Assembly: GCA_938075415.1 (NCBI GenBank)
Contig: CALJHC010000003.1
Coordinates: 124,001 to 188,000, forward strand
Origin: an uncultured Rubripirellula sp.
GTDB lineage: Bacteria > Planctomycetota > Planctomycetia > Pirellulales > Pirellulaceae
Length of the DNA: 64,000 nt
Reading direction: 5' to 3'
The position numbers were made by a program, and so were the translations under genes. The notes under the pieces were generated by a model, which saw nothing but the letters and a program-made list of their open reading frames with translations, was not told the origin of the DNA and searched no databases. This document shows positions 18,788-28,374 of the stretch, in pieces. The first letter of the stretch is position 1; every line of letters starts with the position of its first letter.

Positions 18788-20284
18788 ATGCGTTTTATCC
18801 CTCAGAGGGTGCGAGTGGCCATTCTTTTATGGATGGTTGCTACGTTAGCTGCTCTCACAAGCGGTTCAGGCCACATCCTTCACGCTCAGGATTCGTCCCC
18901 AAGCGGTGACACAAACTACTTCAATGTCGAAAACATCACGACAGCAGCCAATCCTTTGATTCTGCCGGTTGCCGCAAAAGCTGACAAACAGCCATCGATG
19001 CAAGATCGTCTTGCGGCACTCAATGCAAAGCTGGACGAGATGGAATCCGCACTCGACGCGGTGACTGCCACAGCGAGTGATGAGTCAATTGTTAACAGCG
19101 GCTCAAGTAATTCGACCATGAAGGTGGGTGGACGAGTTCACTTTGACGCTTGGGGGTTTGACAAGAACGATGATGCCATCGCTGACTTCAATGGTGGCGA
19201 TCCTGAGAACCGATTGGGGTTTCGACGGGTTCGCTTTGGCGTGAAGGGTAATGTTGTCGATAACATGCTCTACAAAATCGAAATGGAATTCGCTGGTGGT
19301 AACAAATCAGAATTCCGTGATGTTTACTTGGGGTGGACGAAACTGCCTTTTTTGCAGACTCTGCTATTAGGAAACCAGAAACGACCGTATGGCTTGGATC
19401 ACCTGAACAGTTCGCGCTTCAACGTTTTTCTTGAGCGACCATTCGTTATTGAAGCCCATAACCAAGATGCTCGCCGTCTTGGCCTTGCCTCATACGGAGT
19501 GTCGGATAATCAGAAATGGAACTGGCGCTACGGTGTCTATAATCAAAGAAACGTGCAGGCACTGGGCAATTACATCGATGACCATCTGCAACTCGAGGTC
19601 ACCGGCCGACTTGCTAATACAATCTGGTACGACGAGAAAAGCGGTGGACGAGGTTACGCACACTGGGCCATCTCGGGATCCCACGCGGACTCCACCGACA
19701 ATGCCAACAACGAGAATGAAGCGAGATTTAGGACTCGACCCGAGGCTCGTTCAAGAAACCGTTGGCTGGACACGGGAAGAATCGCGGGTGCTGATTACTT
19801 TAACCTGCTGGGACTTGAAGGCGTCGTTAACCTTGGTGTTGTCCAAGTCGTCGGCGAATACCAACGCACCTGGGTCGATCGAGAAAACTACGACGATGTT
19901 GCGTTCGACGGTGGATATATCTATGTGTCCTACTTCTTGACAGGCGAACACATGCCCTGGGACCGAAAGTCGGGAACCCTTGGACGAATTAAACCAAATC
20001 AGAATTTCTGGCTAGTCGATCGCTGCATGTCCAGCCGTTGCAAATCCACGGGCTGGGGAGCCTTGCAAGTTGCAGCACGCTACTCACATGCCGATTACAC
20101 CGATGAGGACATTCTGGGCGGCGTAGGTGATTCATTCACGTTTGGACTGAACTGGTATTGGAACGCCAACGCGAGAGTACAGTTCAATTACATCGCTGGT
20201 GAAATATCTGAGCGAGACGCTGGGAACGGACCTGAGTCAGGAAAGTATGACATCTTCGGAGCTCGTTGGATGATCGATTTTTAG
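18788..20284 (+). CDS. OprO/OprP-like outer-membrane porin
   Basis: A 498-residue outer-membrane protein. The signal peptide (residues 1-~37, ending 'HILHAQ') is followed by a short coiled coil ('DRLAALNAKLDEMESAL') that may trimerise or bind peptidoglycan. Then comes a beta-barrel opening with 'GGRVHFDAWGF', 'ENRLGFRRVRFGVKGNV', 'MLYKIEMEFAGG' and 'LPFLQTLLLGNQKRPYGLDHL', characteristic of phosphate-selective porin O/P relatives, ending in aromatic 'ARWMIDF'. It should allow diffusion of anions or small solutes. ATG 18788 has AAGGAAG upstream; a 45-codon extension to 18653 is rejected. An extracellular loop carries two Cys ('DRCMSSRCKS'). A terminator-like hairpin follows the gene. Confidence 0.85.
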   Translation: MRFIPQRVRVAILLWMVATLAALTSGSGHILHAQDSSPSGDTNYFNVENITTAANPLILPVAAKADKQPSMQDRLAALNAKLDEMESALDAVTATASDESIVNSGSSNSTMKVGGRVHFDAWGFDKNDDAIADFNGGDPENRLGFRRVRFGVKGNVVDNMLYKIEMEFAGGNKSEFRDVYLGWTKLPFLQTLLLGNQKRPYGLDHLNSSRFNVFLERPFVIEAHNQDARRLGLASYGVSDNQKWNWRYGVYNQRNVQALGNYIDDHLQLEVTGRLANTIWYDEKSGGRGYAHWAISGSHADSTDNANNENEARFRTRPEARSRNRWLDTGRIAGADYFNLLGLEGVVNLGVVQVVGEYQRTWVDRENYDDVAFDGGYIYVSYFLTGEHMPWDRKSGTLGRIKPNQNFWLVDRCMSSRCKSTGWGALQVAARYSHADYTDEDILGGVGDSFTFGLNWYWNANARVQFNYIAGEISERDAGNGPESGKYDIFGARWMIDF

Positions 20285-20309
20285 GTCGACGTCCCCGGCA
20301 CGCATTTCT

Positions 20310-20346
20310 AGGTCTGGCTTGTTCACCCTTTCAAGCCAGACCTTTC
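20310..20346 (+). terminator. Strong hairpin terminator after the OprP-like porin
   Basis: A perfect 12-bp stem (20310-20321 with 20332-20343, AGGTCTGGCTTG/CAAGCCAGACCT) encloses a 10-nt loop and is followed by only TT then CG. The position, 26 bp after the stop, fits a terminator; the short T-run is atypical. It may also protect the 3' end of the porin mRNA. Confidence 0.75.
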
Positions 20347-21301
20347 GATCAATGCGATTCACGCAGGTTGGCTCCTAGAAAGTCAACACACTCTCACCGC
20401 AGTCACCCTGACTGCCGCATGCCTTGTTCTAAGTGGATCTAGCACCGCCCGCGATCACACACCCCAAAGGCGTCCGCTGCTGGATCGGCCAGTGCGATCA
20501 CACGGCCCACGCCCTGGACGCTGAAAAAGCCGGGCTTCATGGCTGAGTGCAGAGCCAACAGGGCCTCCGAGGTTGCGTCCTGATGGTATCTCGTCAACGG
20601 TGGACTTTAACCCTGACTTATCAGTTTTCGACCAATCTTTCGTGCGATGTATCTGATTCAGATACACGTGACAGAAAGAACTGGGATAACAGCGTCCACA
20701 ATGGTGAGGTCAACAAAACCAGCTGTGTCCTAAGCAAAGGAAAAGGCAACAACTCAGGCTGCAAATGCTCCTCGCTCAAGAAAAAAGCCAACTGCGATGA
20801 GAATACGTGTTGTTAACTTAAGCAAAAGTAAGTCAGGACACTCAGTAGTTGCAGGTCGCAATTTACTCGGTAGAACACCGCAACCGCTCGCATGGAACCA
20901 CGGGAAAACGCCTAGTCATTGAAACCAAAACTGGTCAAAAGAACTTGGGCAAGACAAATTTGCGACACGGCGATGGCGAGTCCGATTGCCACCACGTTTC
21001 TCCATGCGACCACCTTAGCCAGATGCTTGAACCGATGACGTCCTGAACTGGTCAAATTTCTTGCGTCAGTTTCATCGCGATGAATGACATTGTGAGATTG
21101 GCAATCAAGAAATCCAGTCAGGCAAATGGGTAACAAGGCAAATGAGTAACAAGGCAAATGAGTAACGAGGCAATAAAATATCGACACCCTGATTTCACCG
21201 CTTGTCAAAAATAACCAAGCTCGCCAATCAACCATCAAATTCGAACGGGAAAAAACATTGAGTTGATCAGGCTGATTAACGATGCCATCCATCGCCGATC
21301 A
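20347..21301. other. Intergenic region with tandem repeat, no convincing gene
   Basis: About 950 bp. A plus-strand ORF (20547-20816, 89 codons, GTG start) ends in a Cys-rich stretch 'SGCKCSSLKKKANC' but has no ribosome-binding site and an unlikely N-terminus, so it is not called. A minus-strand ORF (20912-21292) has a hydrophobic end but crosses a tandem repeat. A 16-bp tandem repeat lies at 21119-21166. An imperfect hairpin followed by TTTTTT near 21245-21283 could be a weak terminator for the P-II gene. Confidence 0.4.
21119..21166. repeat. 16-bp tandem repeat, three copies
   Basis: CAGGCAAATGGGTAAC (21119-21134), AAGGCAAATGAGTAAC (21135-21150) and an identical third copy (21151-21166) are adjacent; a partial fourth (GAGGCAA) follows. 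Intergenic. Confidence 0.9.
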
Positions 21302-21649
21302 CTAGATCGCCTCTTCGCCAATTTCCCCGGTTCGAATACGAACACAGTCATCCATGGGCAGAACAAAAATCTTGCCGTCGCCAATCTCGCCCTCTGCACC
21401 TGTTCGTCCTCCCTTGACAATTGCATCGACGGTTGGCTGAACAAACTCCTCGTTGACGGCAATCTGAAGCTGGACCTTCCTCAAAAGATTGACGCCAATC
21501 TCGAGCCCTCGATAAACACCAGGATGTCCTTTTTGGCGACCAAAGCCTTGGCAATCAAGAACCGTTAGTCGAAACACTTCCACTTCGGTCAGCGCCTCCT
21601 TCACCGCCTCAAGCTTTCCGGGCTGGATTATTGCAATGATTAATTTCAA
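21302..21649 (-). CDS. P-II family nitrogen regulatory protein lacking Tyr51
   Basis: A 115-residue P-II (GlnB/GlnK) protein, a trimeric sensor of ATP/ADP and 2-oxoglutarate that controls nitrogen metabolism partners. Clear signatures: 'MKLIIAIIQPGKLEAVKEAL', T-loop 'GFGRQKGHPGVYRGLE', and the C-terminal 'IGDGKIFVLPMDD' plus 'RIRTGE'. Gln39, Lys40, Arg47 and Glu50 are present, but residue 51, the usual uridylylated Tyr, is Ile, and the segment before 'IGDGKIF' is about three residues longer than in E. coli GlnB. The start is TTG (21649); an in-frame TAG just upstream excludes a longer protein. No amtB or glnA is adjacent in the window, so the partner is unknown. Confidence 0.9.
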   Translation of the reverse strand: MKLIIAIIQPGKLEAVKEALTEVEVFRLTVLDCQGFGRQKGHPGVYRGLEIGVNLLRKVQLQIAVNEEFVQPTVDAIVKGGRTGAEGEIGDGKIFVLPMDDCVRIRTGEIGEEAI

Positions 21650-22169
21650 GACGTTCTAACCAAGATAAGGAGCATCGGAAATTCCAGAGAACCGGGCGGT
21701 CCCCCCCGGTCACACGCGTCGATACGCTGTCCTGATTAGCCTAACCCATCACCAAGGCCTAGGTAGTGGCGTAAAGGAATTCGATCGAACTTTTACTCTC
21801 AATGACGCCCCAAACTTGAGCGGATTTGACCGTTACTGGCTACTAAAAATCAGTAATGTCTTGGATTCTTGCCGGTTAAGCAAACGTTGCAACCACCACT
21901 GCGCCAACCACGAGAGGATCAGCCCATTACCTTCGATCCACCTCTCCTCATCAATCATCAATCATCAATCCAAAACCGAAAGGCCTGAAAATCCACCCCG
22001 AGTAAAAAAATCTTCAACCACCCTCAACAAAGGGAATTTACGTGCAAATGATAAATCGAGGTTGAACTAATCAGTGAAGCAAAAAGTCAATTGATCCGTG
22101 ATGGAGCATCTAAGCTCTCGAAAGCCCAGAACCCTCTCTTCAATCAAAAACATCGGCAAATACCGGGAA

Positions 22170-22206
22170 CCTCGTCATCACAACGCTCCGCATTGTGATG
22201 ACGAGG
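22170..22206. other. Perfect 14-bp inverted repeat with 9-nt loop
   Basis: CCTCGTCATCACAA (22170-22183) pairs perfectly with TTGTGATGACGAGG (22193-22206) around a 9-nt loop CGCTCCGCA. Neither flank has a T-run, so it is not a standard terminator, and no gene ends near it. It could be part of a structured RNA, a protein-binding site or a small element end. Confidence 0.85.
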
Positions 22207-23624
22207 CAGCGGTAGGTAGATCGATGCGATACCCGCCTTAGATTTGGATCACGATTGGACGTTGCCCGCCAATGTGACCGGAATCGCCCTGAATCCACGG
22301 GCAACCAGGGGAGTACTGATAGAGGTCGGCTCGCATGTGCCAAGACATCGATAGGGCTGACCTTATCGACCAACCGACAACCGCCGCCGACCCCAAGGAC
22401 AACAACAGAAAATGCTGCGATTCGGCCAAGGCAGTTGAATCAATTCTCAGCTGCATGCCGGAAACAATCATCGAGGACGCTCTTTCACGATCGTTGTCTC
22501 GTTGATTCAAGCTTTTTGAGCCCGAATCGCTTGAAACCACTGAATTGAAGGATTGCATTCTGGGGTCAACGCGTTGGTCATGGTGCATTTGGATAAAGGA
22601 AGATTCCGCTCAAAGATCAACCATCACAACTCAAATCCTCTCTCATTGCAGGCGAAACTTTCTTCAAACCCTGCTCGAACAGAAACCGAGGTCACCAGGC
22701 CTTCAGCTTCAAAGATCGCTCAACGCTTCGACGCTCTAACGAAAGACCGATCAAAGCAATTTGCGGACCAATCACAATTCCAAAAGAAAGAAGGGACCAT
22801 AACCCCAAAGCATGAAAGGACTTATCAGCAATGGAGCACACAGAAAGAAAACTGTGAATCGTGATTCAAAGAGCGTGATTGCACAAACCATAGGCAACCT
22901 AGGCGAGAATGCAGGATAAATGCGTGCCGGACATGCATTTGTCCTGCGGTGATTTTCCACCAACGGCGGGGAAAGTCGTCTCGACCAATTGGCTAACGAC
23001 CGGAAAACAGGTCTCTGAAGACTCAAAAATCGCCTGGTTGTCGTAGTGGGCCATCAATCAGTCGGTCGAGAGCGATGACTGCAGTAAGCATCTCTTCTAC
23101 ATGCTGCACCCCAGGGTGCCAAGATCGCGATTCAATGGCAGCCACCTTGCGAGTTGGTTCTTCGAGACTTCGCTGATGACCGCGGAGGTCAACCAAAGCG
23201 ATCAGAAAAGTGTAAAGCAACATTGCATCGAAGCATCAACCATTGAGAAAACAGTGTTGAATCGTACTATGCACGCGTTTTGGTCCAGTTAATCCCGATT
23301 CGAGTGGTGCTCATCCTGATCGTCCGATCTTGACGAGCGGTCTCTGAAAAACCCACGCTGAGCACCGTGACCACCCTCGGCGGTCTTTCCAAACAAACAG
23401 GCCAATGGTTAACCAGAGCGGGATTACGAAAAGCTGCGAAAGTACATTGATGAATTGATGACAAATCCAACCACGGCTTTACAAGCAAAGAAGTCAAACG
23501 CAGGAAGAGATTCAGTGATTCACAGCATTGGCGTTGTGAATGCTTGAGAGCCAAAGTGTTCTTCTTCACGGAGCTTTGAGTTTTCTAAATGGCAAGTACA
23601 AGCAAGAAGAAGGATTCAGAACAC

Positions 23625-23661
23625 AAAAAAACCCTGCCACCTCATTTGAGACGGCAGGGTT
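23625..23661 (-). terminator. Rho-independent terminator after BBP2-type porin
   Basis: On the minus strand a perfect 9-bp stem AACCCTGCC/GGCAGGGTT (23653-23661 with 23630-23638) with a 14-nt loop is followed directly by a run of T. It begins 87 bp after the porin stop at 23749. Confidence 0.92.
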
Positions 23662-23748
23662 CGATTTTGGATCAATCCGCACTTTGGCAAATTGAGAACG
23701 TCGGGGAGAATCGCTCAGCAATCTCCCGGTGCGGATGTTAAAGGTAAC

Positions 23749-24978
23749 CTAGAAAGTGAGAACTGCGTCGATTCCGAACGTAGTTTGCTCATTCTGGAAG
23801 TTATCCCAGTCCCAACGAACTTCAGGTCGGAACACCAAGTTGGCGTTCTGACGGTAGTTCATGCCCAAAGTCAGGTCATGAATGTGTGCTCGAGGACTCA
23901 TACCAGCTTTGGCAGCGTACCATTCGTAACGCAGACCAGCACCGATGCGATCGTTGTACTGGTGAATCAGGTATTGGTTGATTCCGTAGGTGTTACGAGC
24001 GTCGTTACCAGCCAGATCGGTGGTGTTGAGCCAGTCCGTTTGGAAGATATAGCTCGTCTTGTCCGAAACAGCGTAATCGGCGACGACCGACTGCATGTAA
24101 CCTTTTTCGCCACCGCCAGCCCATGGCTCGCTGAAGCGACCAGCTACGGAAGCGTAAGTGACGCTCAAGCGATCAGTCAGGGTCAGCGAAACGCCACCCA
24201 ACCATGAGTCACCATTGTCGTCAAAGCCGCTGTCCCAACCCATGGTGTATCCGCCCATGAAGGTCACATCTTCGCTAGCTGCAAGCGTTGCCAAAACACC
24301 GGTGTGGGTGAAAGGCTCGCTGTTGTACATGGTGTACGCGTGACTGTAGAAGAAGTTATCAGGAGCTCCAACAACTTCGTAGCCAATGTTGGTGTAGAAG
24401 TGACCAACTTTAACTGCCAAGTCGCCGTAGCCGACTTCCAAGTAAGCTTGTGGAATGGCATGGCCGTATTGGGATCCGTGATCCCATTTGTTGTCCCAAC
24501 CGCGATTGCCTGTTCCGAAAGCCTGAGTGTCAGGTCCATCCGTTCCATAAACGTAGTCGATACGTCCACCGATGTCTAAACCATTCGATGAATCAATCGC
24601 ACGCTCGGCGTAAAGCCAAGCTTGATGAAGCTGAAGGTGATCCGCGTAGCTGTTGAAGCGACCTTGGTCTGATTGGGAGTGGTAACCCAACTGCAACCAA
24701 CCGCCAACGCTGTATGGACCAACTTCACCAAAGAGAGTGAAGGGATCATCGGAAGCGTCGTCGCGGCCAAGAAGACCAAGACCGCATCCAATTCCGTCAC
24801 AACTTGAATCACATCCGGCGTCACATGCGCCTTCTTCTGCTACTGGCTCGCAGCCGCAGATTGGCTCATCGCATTCGCAAGAAACTTGCTGAATTCCGGT
24901 CGTCTGCGCTGCAGAGACGTTTCCGGCATAGGTGCCGCAAGCGATCGCAGCGACGAGCGCTAGTTTGCTTAACTTCAT
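23749..24978 (-). CDS. BBP2-type outer-membrane beta-barrel porin with Cys-rich N-terminus
   Basis: A 409-residue outer-membrane porin of the putative beta-barrel porin-2 (OmpL-like) kind found widely in Rhodopirellula relatives. Residues 1-24 are a signal peptide ('LALVAAIACGTYAGNVSA'). Residues 34-65 hold eight Cys in C-x-C and C-x3-C spacing before the barrel. Barrel features: 'GGWLQLGYHSQSD', 'IGGRIDYVYGTDG', 'LAVKVGHFYTNIGYE', and a final strand ending 'TTFGIDAVLTF' with C-terminal Phe. The role is passive uptake across the outer membrane. ATG 24978 has GGGGAG about 13 nt upstream; a longer frame to 25053 is rejected because the signal peptide starts here. Monocistronic, closed by a strong terminator. 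Confidence 0.85.
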   Translation of the reverse strand: MKLSKLALVAAIACGTYAGNVSAAQTTGIQQVSCECDEPICGCEPVAEEGACDAGCDSSCDGIGCGLGLLGRDDASDDPFTLFGEVGPYSVGGWLQLGYHSQSDQGRFNSYADHLQLHQAWLYAERAIDSSNGLDIGGRIDYVYGTDGPDTQAFGTGNRGWDNKWDHGSQYGHAIPQAYLEVGYGDLAVKVGHFYTNIGYEVVGAPDNFFYSHAYTMYNSEPFTHTGVLATLAASEDVTFMGGYTMGWDSGFDDNGDSWLGGVSLTLTDRLSVTYASVAGRFSEPWAGGGEKGYMQSVVADYAVSDKTSYIFQTDWLNTTDLAGNDARNTYGINQYLIHQYNDRIGAGLRYEWYAAKAGMSPRAHIHDLTLGMNYRQNANLVFRPEVRWDWDNFQNEQTTFGIDAVLTF

Positions 24979-25795
24979 TTTAGTTATTAACTCCCCAGTT
25001 CCATTTCGGGTGAATATGCGAGTTTGGACTCGCACACACGATGTTCCCGCCACCCCTCGTGAGTTGACGGAATCCGACGATCGAAATCTCGGATTTTGAA
25101 TCGGAATGTCCGTGATAAGCGTGCCTCGCAGTTGATCACCGCCTGAATCTTAGCCTCGCAGCCCCCCCCGCTTCCGTTGGGAACCTCGCTGTGAAAACGA
25201 AGTCAAAGCTGCAAAGAAATCATCTGATGGGCCGACTGCGAGTCTGCTCATTGGATCAGTGTGTTAGATCGGCATCGTATGGAGGTGAATTTCCAAATTC
25301 TGCTGACATCCTGTTACGCAAAGCTGGCAAGATAGGAGGAATAGCAAAGAAGTTGCGAGTATTGCCTTTGTCATGCGGAAGAAAGGGGGAATAGAACACC
25401 AATAATGCCCTGCAAGGGTGTTTTCGAGCGTGAAATGCCTTGGAGACAGGTAACGACACAAATTTGGTGGACCGGCAAGAATCGCTCAGAAGTCGACACA
25501 TACACTGTGCACCAACGTATTGAGGAACCTTGAAAGGGTCCCAATCAACAAAAACGCAACTTGTTTTTGATATCGCAATTGATTCACCAAAAATTTTACC
25601 AGGCGGAGAGTGGTCAAATCATGGCATTTTGTTCAGCCGACCCAAGGAAGGCTCAGGTGAACAACGAACCGCTCACGGTCCATGAATTCAGGTCGCGATG
25701 GACTATTCGCGACGGGTGGGATTCGTCAGAATTTGTCGACACATCGCGTTTCCGAATCAAACGCGACCTTTAATCACTCCGTTTAGATACCCGCT
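24979..25795. other. Intergenic region between divergent porin and ftsY, no gene recognised
   Basis: About 820 bp with short random-looking ORFs on both strands (for example 25191-25394 plus, 25256-25501 minus). No repeat, hairpin or RNA gene was recognised. It must carry promoters for the porin and ftsY. Confidence 0.4.
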
Positions 25796-26899
25796 ATGGC
25801 TTTTTGGCGATCCAAGAAAAGAGAAGAGACCCCCACGCCCCAGAATGATGATGGCGGTGAGGCAGTTGGGGAGAGCGTCAGGGCTGAGAAAACACCTGCA
25901 AATCAGTCGTTGTCCGGACAAAATGAAGTAGCATCGGGAAAGCCAACTTCAGCTGACGCCCAGCCCGTGGAACAGAAAAGATCTGTCGGCCTTTTCGCCA
26001 AGATGCGTGGCGCGCTTAGCAAAACAAGGCAAACGCTCAGCACTGACATTCGCGACCTGTTCAAAAGTGAGGGTCGTCTTGTCGATGATGACTTTCTCAA
26101 CGAGCTTTTCTCACGACTGATTCGGACCGACATGGGTGTCCGTTCAGCTGAAGTGATTCGGGATGACGTGGCGCAACGACTCAAAGCGAGAGTCGTTCAA
26201 ATGGAAGAGGTGCTTGAAACGATTACCGAGCAAACACGCTCGATGCTTTCCCAGGAATCAAATGCAATCAAATACACGACCGAAGGTCCAACGGTAATTT
26301 TGGTCGTTGGTGTAAACGGTAGCGGTAAGACCACGTCGATTGGAAAACTGGCAAATCACCTACACCAATCTGGCAAACGCGTGGTTCTCGGTGCTGGAGA
26401 TACCTTTCGAGCTGCCGCGGTGGAACAGCTAACGATCTGGGCTGGCAGAATCGGCTGTGAAATTGTGACAGGAAAACCTGAAGCGGATCCCGCAAGTATC
26501 GCCTACCAGACTGTCGAGAGAGCGGTGGAAACAAATGCGGACCTCGCGATCATCGACACCGCTGGTAGATTGCAGACCCAGACTAATCTGATGCAACAAT
26601 TGGAAAAGATCCGCCGAGTTGTTGGGAAAAAAATTGAGAATGCTCCCCACGAGGTCCTTCTTGTTTTGGACGCAACCGCGGGACAAAACGCAATCAGTCA
26701 GGCTCGCGGGTTCAGCGAAGCCGCTGAGTGTTCCGGTATTGTGCTTGCCAAACTCGATGGCTCTGCGAAGGGCGGAGTCATCTTACCGATCCGTGAACAA
26801 TTTAACCTCCCAGTGAAATTTGTTGGGCTTGGTGAAGGCATTGACGATATTGCTGAATTCGATGCCGCCGCATTTGCAAAAGCATTGTTTGCACAATAA
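25796..26899 (+). CDS. ftsY: Signal recognition particle receptor FtsY
   Basis: A 367-residue GTPase that docks ribosome-SRP complexes at the inner membrane for cotranslational insertion. The first ~65 residues are a charged, variable A domain beginning 'MAFWRSKKREE'; next comes the helical N domain, then the NG GTPase core: G1 'GVNGSGKTTSIGKLA' (~170-184), 'GAGDTFRAAAVEQL', G3 'IIDTAGRLQTQ', G4-like 'LAKLDGSAKGG', closing 'FVGLGEGIDDIAEFD'. All catalytic motifs are intact. No clear Shine-Dalgarno precedes the ATG. Followed by a GC-rich tandem repeat and miaE on the same strand. Confidence 0.97.
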   Translation: MAFWRSKKREETPTPQNDDGGEAVGESVRAEKTPANQSLSGQNEVASGKPTSADAQPVEQKRSVGLFAKMRGALSKTRQTLSTDIRDLFKSEGRLVDDDFLNELFSRLIRTDMGVRSAEVIRDDVAQRLKARVVQMEEVLETITEQTRSMLSQESNAIKYTTEGPTVILVVGVNGSGKTTSIGKLANHLHQSGKRVVLGAGDTFRAAAVEQLTIWAGRIGCEIVTGKPEADPASIAYQTVERAVETNADLAIIDTAGRLQTQTNLMQQLEKIRRVVGKKIENAPHEVLLVLDATAGQNAISQARGFSEAAECSGIVLAKLDGSAKGGVILPIREQFNLPVKFVGLGEGIDDIAEFDAAAFAKALFAQ

Positions 26900-26951
26900 T
26901 CACCAAAGCAGCCCAGTCCTCTCCACTCAACCTCAAGCAGTGCTGAAACAT

Positions 26952-27019
26952 CGAGGCCGAAGCAGCGCCGAGGCCTAAGCAGCGCCGAGGCCGAAGCAGC
27001 GCCGAGGCCGAAGCAGCGC
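26952..27019. repeat. 17-bp GC-rich tandem repeat, four copies
   Basis: The unit CGAGGCCGAAGCAGCGC occurs four times head to tail, with one substitution in copy 2 (CGAGGCCTAAGCAGCGC). It lies between the ftsY stop and the miaE start. Confidence 0.92.
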
Positions 27020-27085
27020 CGAACATGAAATCAATCCTCGGCGTGGACGCCCGAACCGTCTCGACATCTCAAGCCCCCCCTCGAA

Positions 27086-27667
27086 ATGCTCAATCTACAA
27101 TCACAATCAACACAGAACTGGTTACGGCAGGTTGACCATCATCTCGACGAACTTTTGATCGACCATGCCCATTGCGAGCGAAAAGCGGCATCAACGGCGA
27201 TGAACCTGATGAATGCTTACACCGAAGACCGCAAGCTTTGCCAAGAAATGACCTTGATTATTGAGGAAGAACTGGAGCATTTCGAAATGGTCCTCAATCT
27301 TCTTGATCAACGCGCGATTATTTTCCGGCGAATACCGTCGGGATCCTATGGTAAAAAATTAAATCAACTCATTCGCACCGACGAACCGAATCGCGCGGTG
27401 GATCGACTCTTGATCGCATCTCTGATTGAGGCTCGCAGTTGTGAGCGATTTCGACTTCTCAGTGAACACATGCGTGATCGCGACCCAATTCTGTCAAAGT
27501 TCTACGCCAGCCTTTTTGAAAGCGAAGCGAGACATCATACGACTTATGTGAAACTCGCAGAAAACTTTGAGTGCCGAGAGTTCGTCAAGAACCGATTAAG
27601 CCAACTGTCCGCCGAAGAAACAAAAATCATTACAGCCGGTTCATCACTGCCGAGAATGCACAGCTAG
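27086..27667 (+). CDS. miaE: tRNA-(ms2io6A37)-hydroxylase MiaE
   Basis: A 193-residue ferritin-like di-iron monooxygenase that hydroxylates the isopentenyl group of ms2i6A at tRNA position 37, using O2. Iron-ligand motifs are visible in order: 'DHAHCERKAA' (Glu31), 'IEEELEHFE' (~60-67), 'SLIEARSCERF' and 'ESEARHHTTY'. The length matches the family. No signal peptide. It follows ftsY by about 190 bp containing a tandem repeat; cotranscription is uncertain. The ATG at 27086 lacks a clear Shine-Dalgarno but begins just before the first helix, as expected. Confidence 0.93.
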   Translation: MLNLQSQSTQNWLRQVDHHLDELLIDHAHCERKAASTAMNLMNAYTEDRKLCQEMTLIIEEELEHFEMVLNLLDQRAIIFRRIPSGSYGKKLNQLIRTDEPNRAVDRLLIASLIEARSCERFRLLSEHMRDRDPILSKFYASLFESEARHHTTYVKLAENFECREFVKNRLSQLSAEETKIITAGSSLPRMHS

Positions 27668-28374
27668 TCACTGGCACTGGCACTGGATTGACCGAGTTAA
27701 AATCATGTTGACAACCTTCGTCGTTGCTCCAAATCTAACGGAGCATTCAATGGAACAAACAACAACCGCTTTCCACCAATCTCGGCGAACTTTTTCTACA
27801 ACCGGTTCCAAGGCTGAGCAGGGAGTATCCGGCATCACCGTCCTGATCATTGAGTGGACAAATTAAAGTTGCCTTCTACCTTTCTCTTGGTGAACAACTC
27901 TCGTCCGCACGGCGGCTCACCTGCCTGTAAGAGACGGGACCCGACTAAATCAGAGACCCGCTCTGAAGTGAATACTGACATCATTGATTCAACTCACCCA
28001 CTGATGACGACTTCCATCAGTGGAAAGCTAACCGTCGTTGCCCGCGTCTCAATAATCGGCCTCGTCCCCAAACAATGCCATCGGTATGGGCTGTGCTCTG
28101 GAAACCTGCCGAAATCCTCGATAGAAAAATCCCTTCGGATCGTAATCAGAAACCTCACTCGCTAGCCAATTGGCAACCTTTGCATTCAACGCATGATTTA
28201 CCGATTGGTTCAAAACAAGCCTGAACCCACAGGAATGAGATCCCTTTTCAAGACGGAGAAGGTCAACCAGATCTGGATGAATTAGCCACCGGAGGATCCG
28301 GCGGCACGAATTCGATCGATGCATCGCCTCTCGCACTCAAACGTCTAATTCAAAAATCGAAAAAGGGTTTCAAA
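27668..28374. other. Intergenic region, no gene recognised
   Basis: About 700 bp. It starts with three CACTGG units in tandem right after the miaE stop. ORFs at 27854-28165 (plus) and 28049-28336 (minus) overlap each other and show no motif. No terminator or RNA gene was recognised. Confidence 0.4.

Larger units (their letters stand above)
21650..23748. other. 2.1-kb gene-poor region with a strong inverted repeat
   Basis: No convincing gene on either strand over 2.1 kb, the longest such stretch in the window. Many ORFs of 60-115 codons overlap one another on both strands without motifs. It holds a 14-bp perfect inverted repeat at 22170-22206, a 6-bp GC hairpin (ACCGGG/CCCGGT, 21691-21710) about 40 bp before the P-II start, a small ATCATCA repeat near 21956, and the porin terminator at 23625-23661. 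It could hold decayed genes or non-coding RNA. Confidence 0.5.

Noticed and set aside
20547..20816. 89-codon plus-strand ORF with a Cys-rich end
   Set aside because: The Cys-rich tail is suggestive, but the start is GTG without Shine-Dalgarno and the first half looks random.
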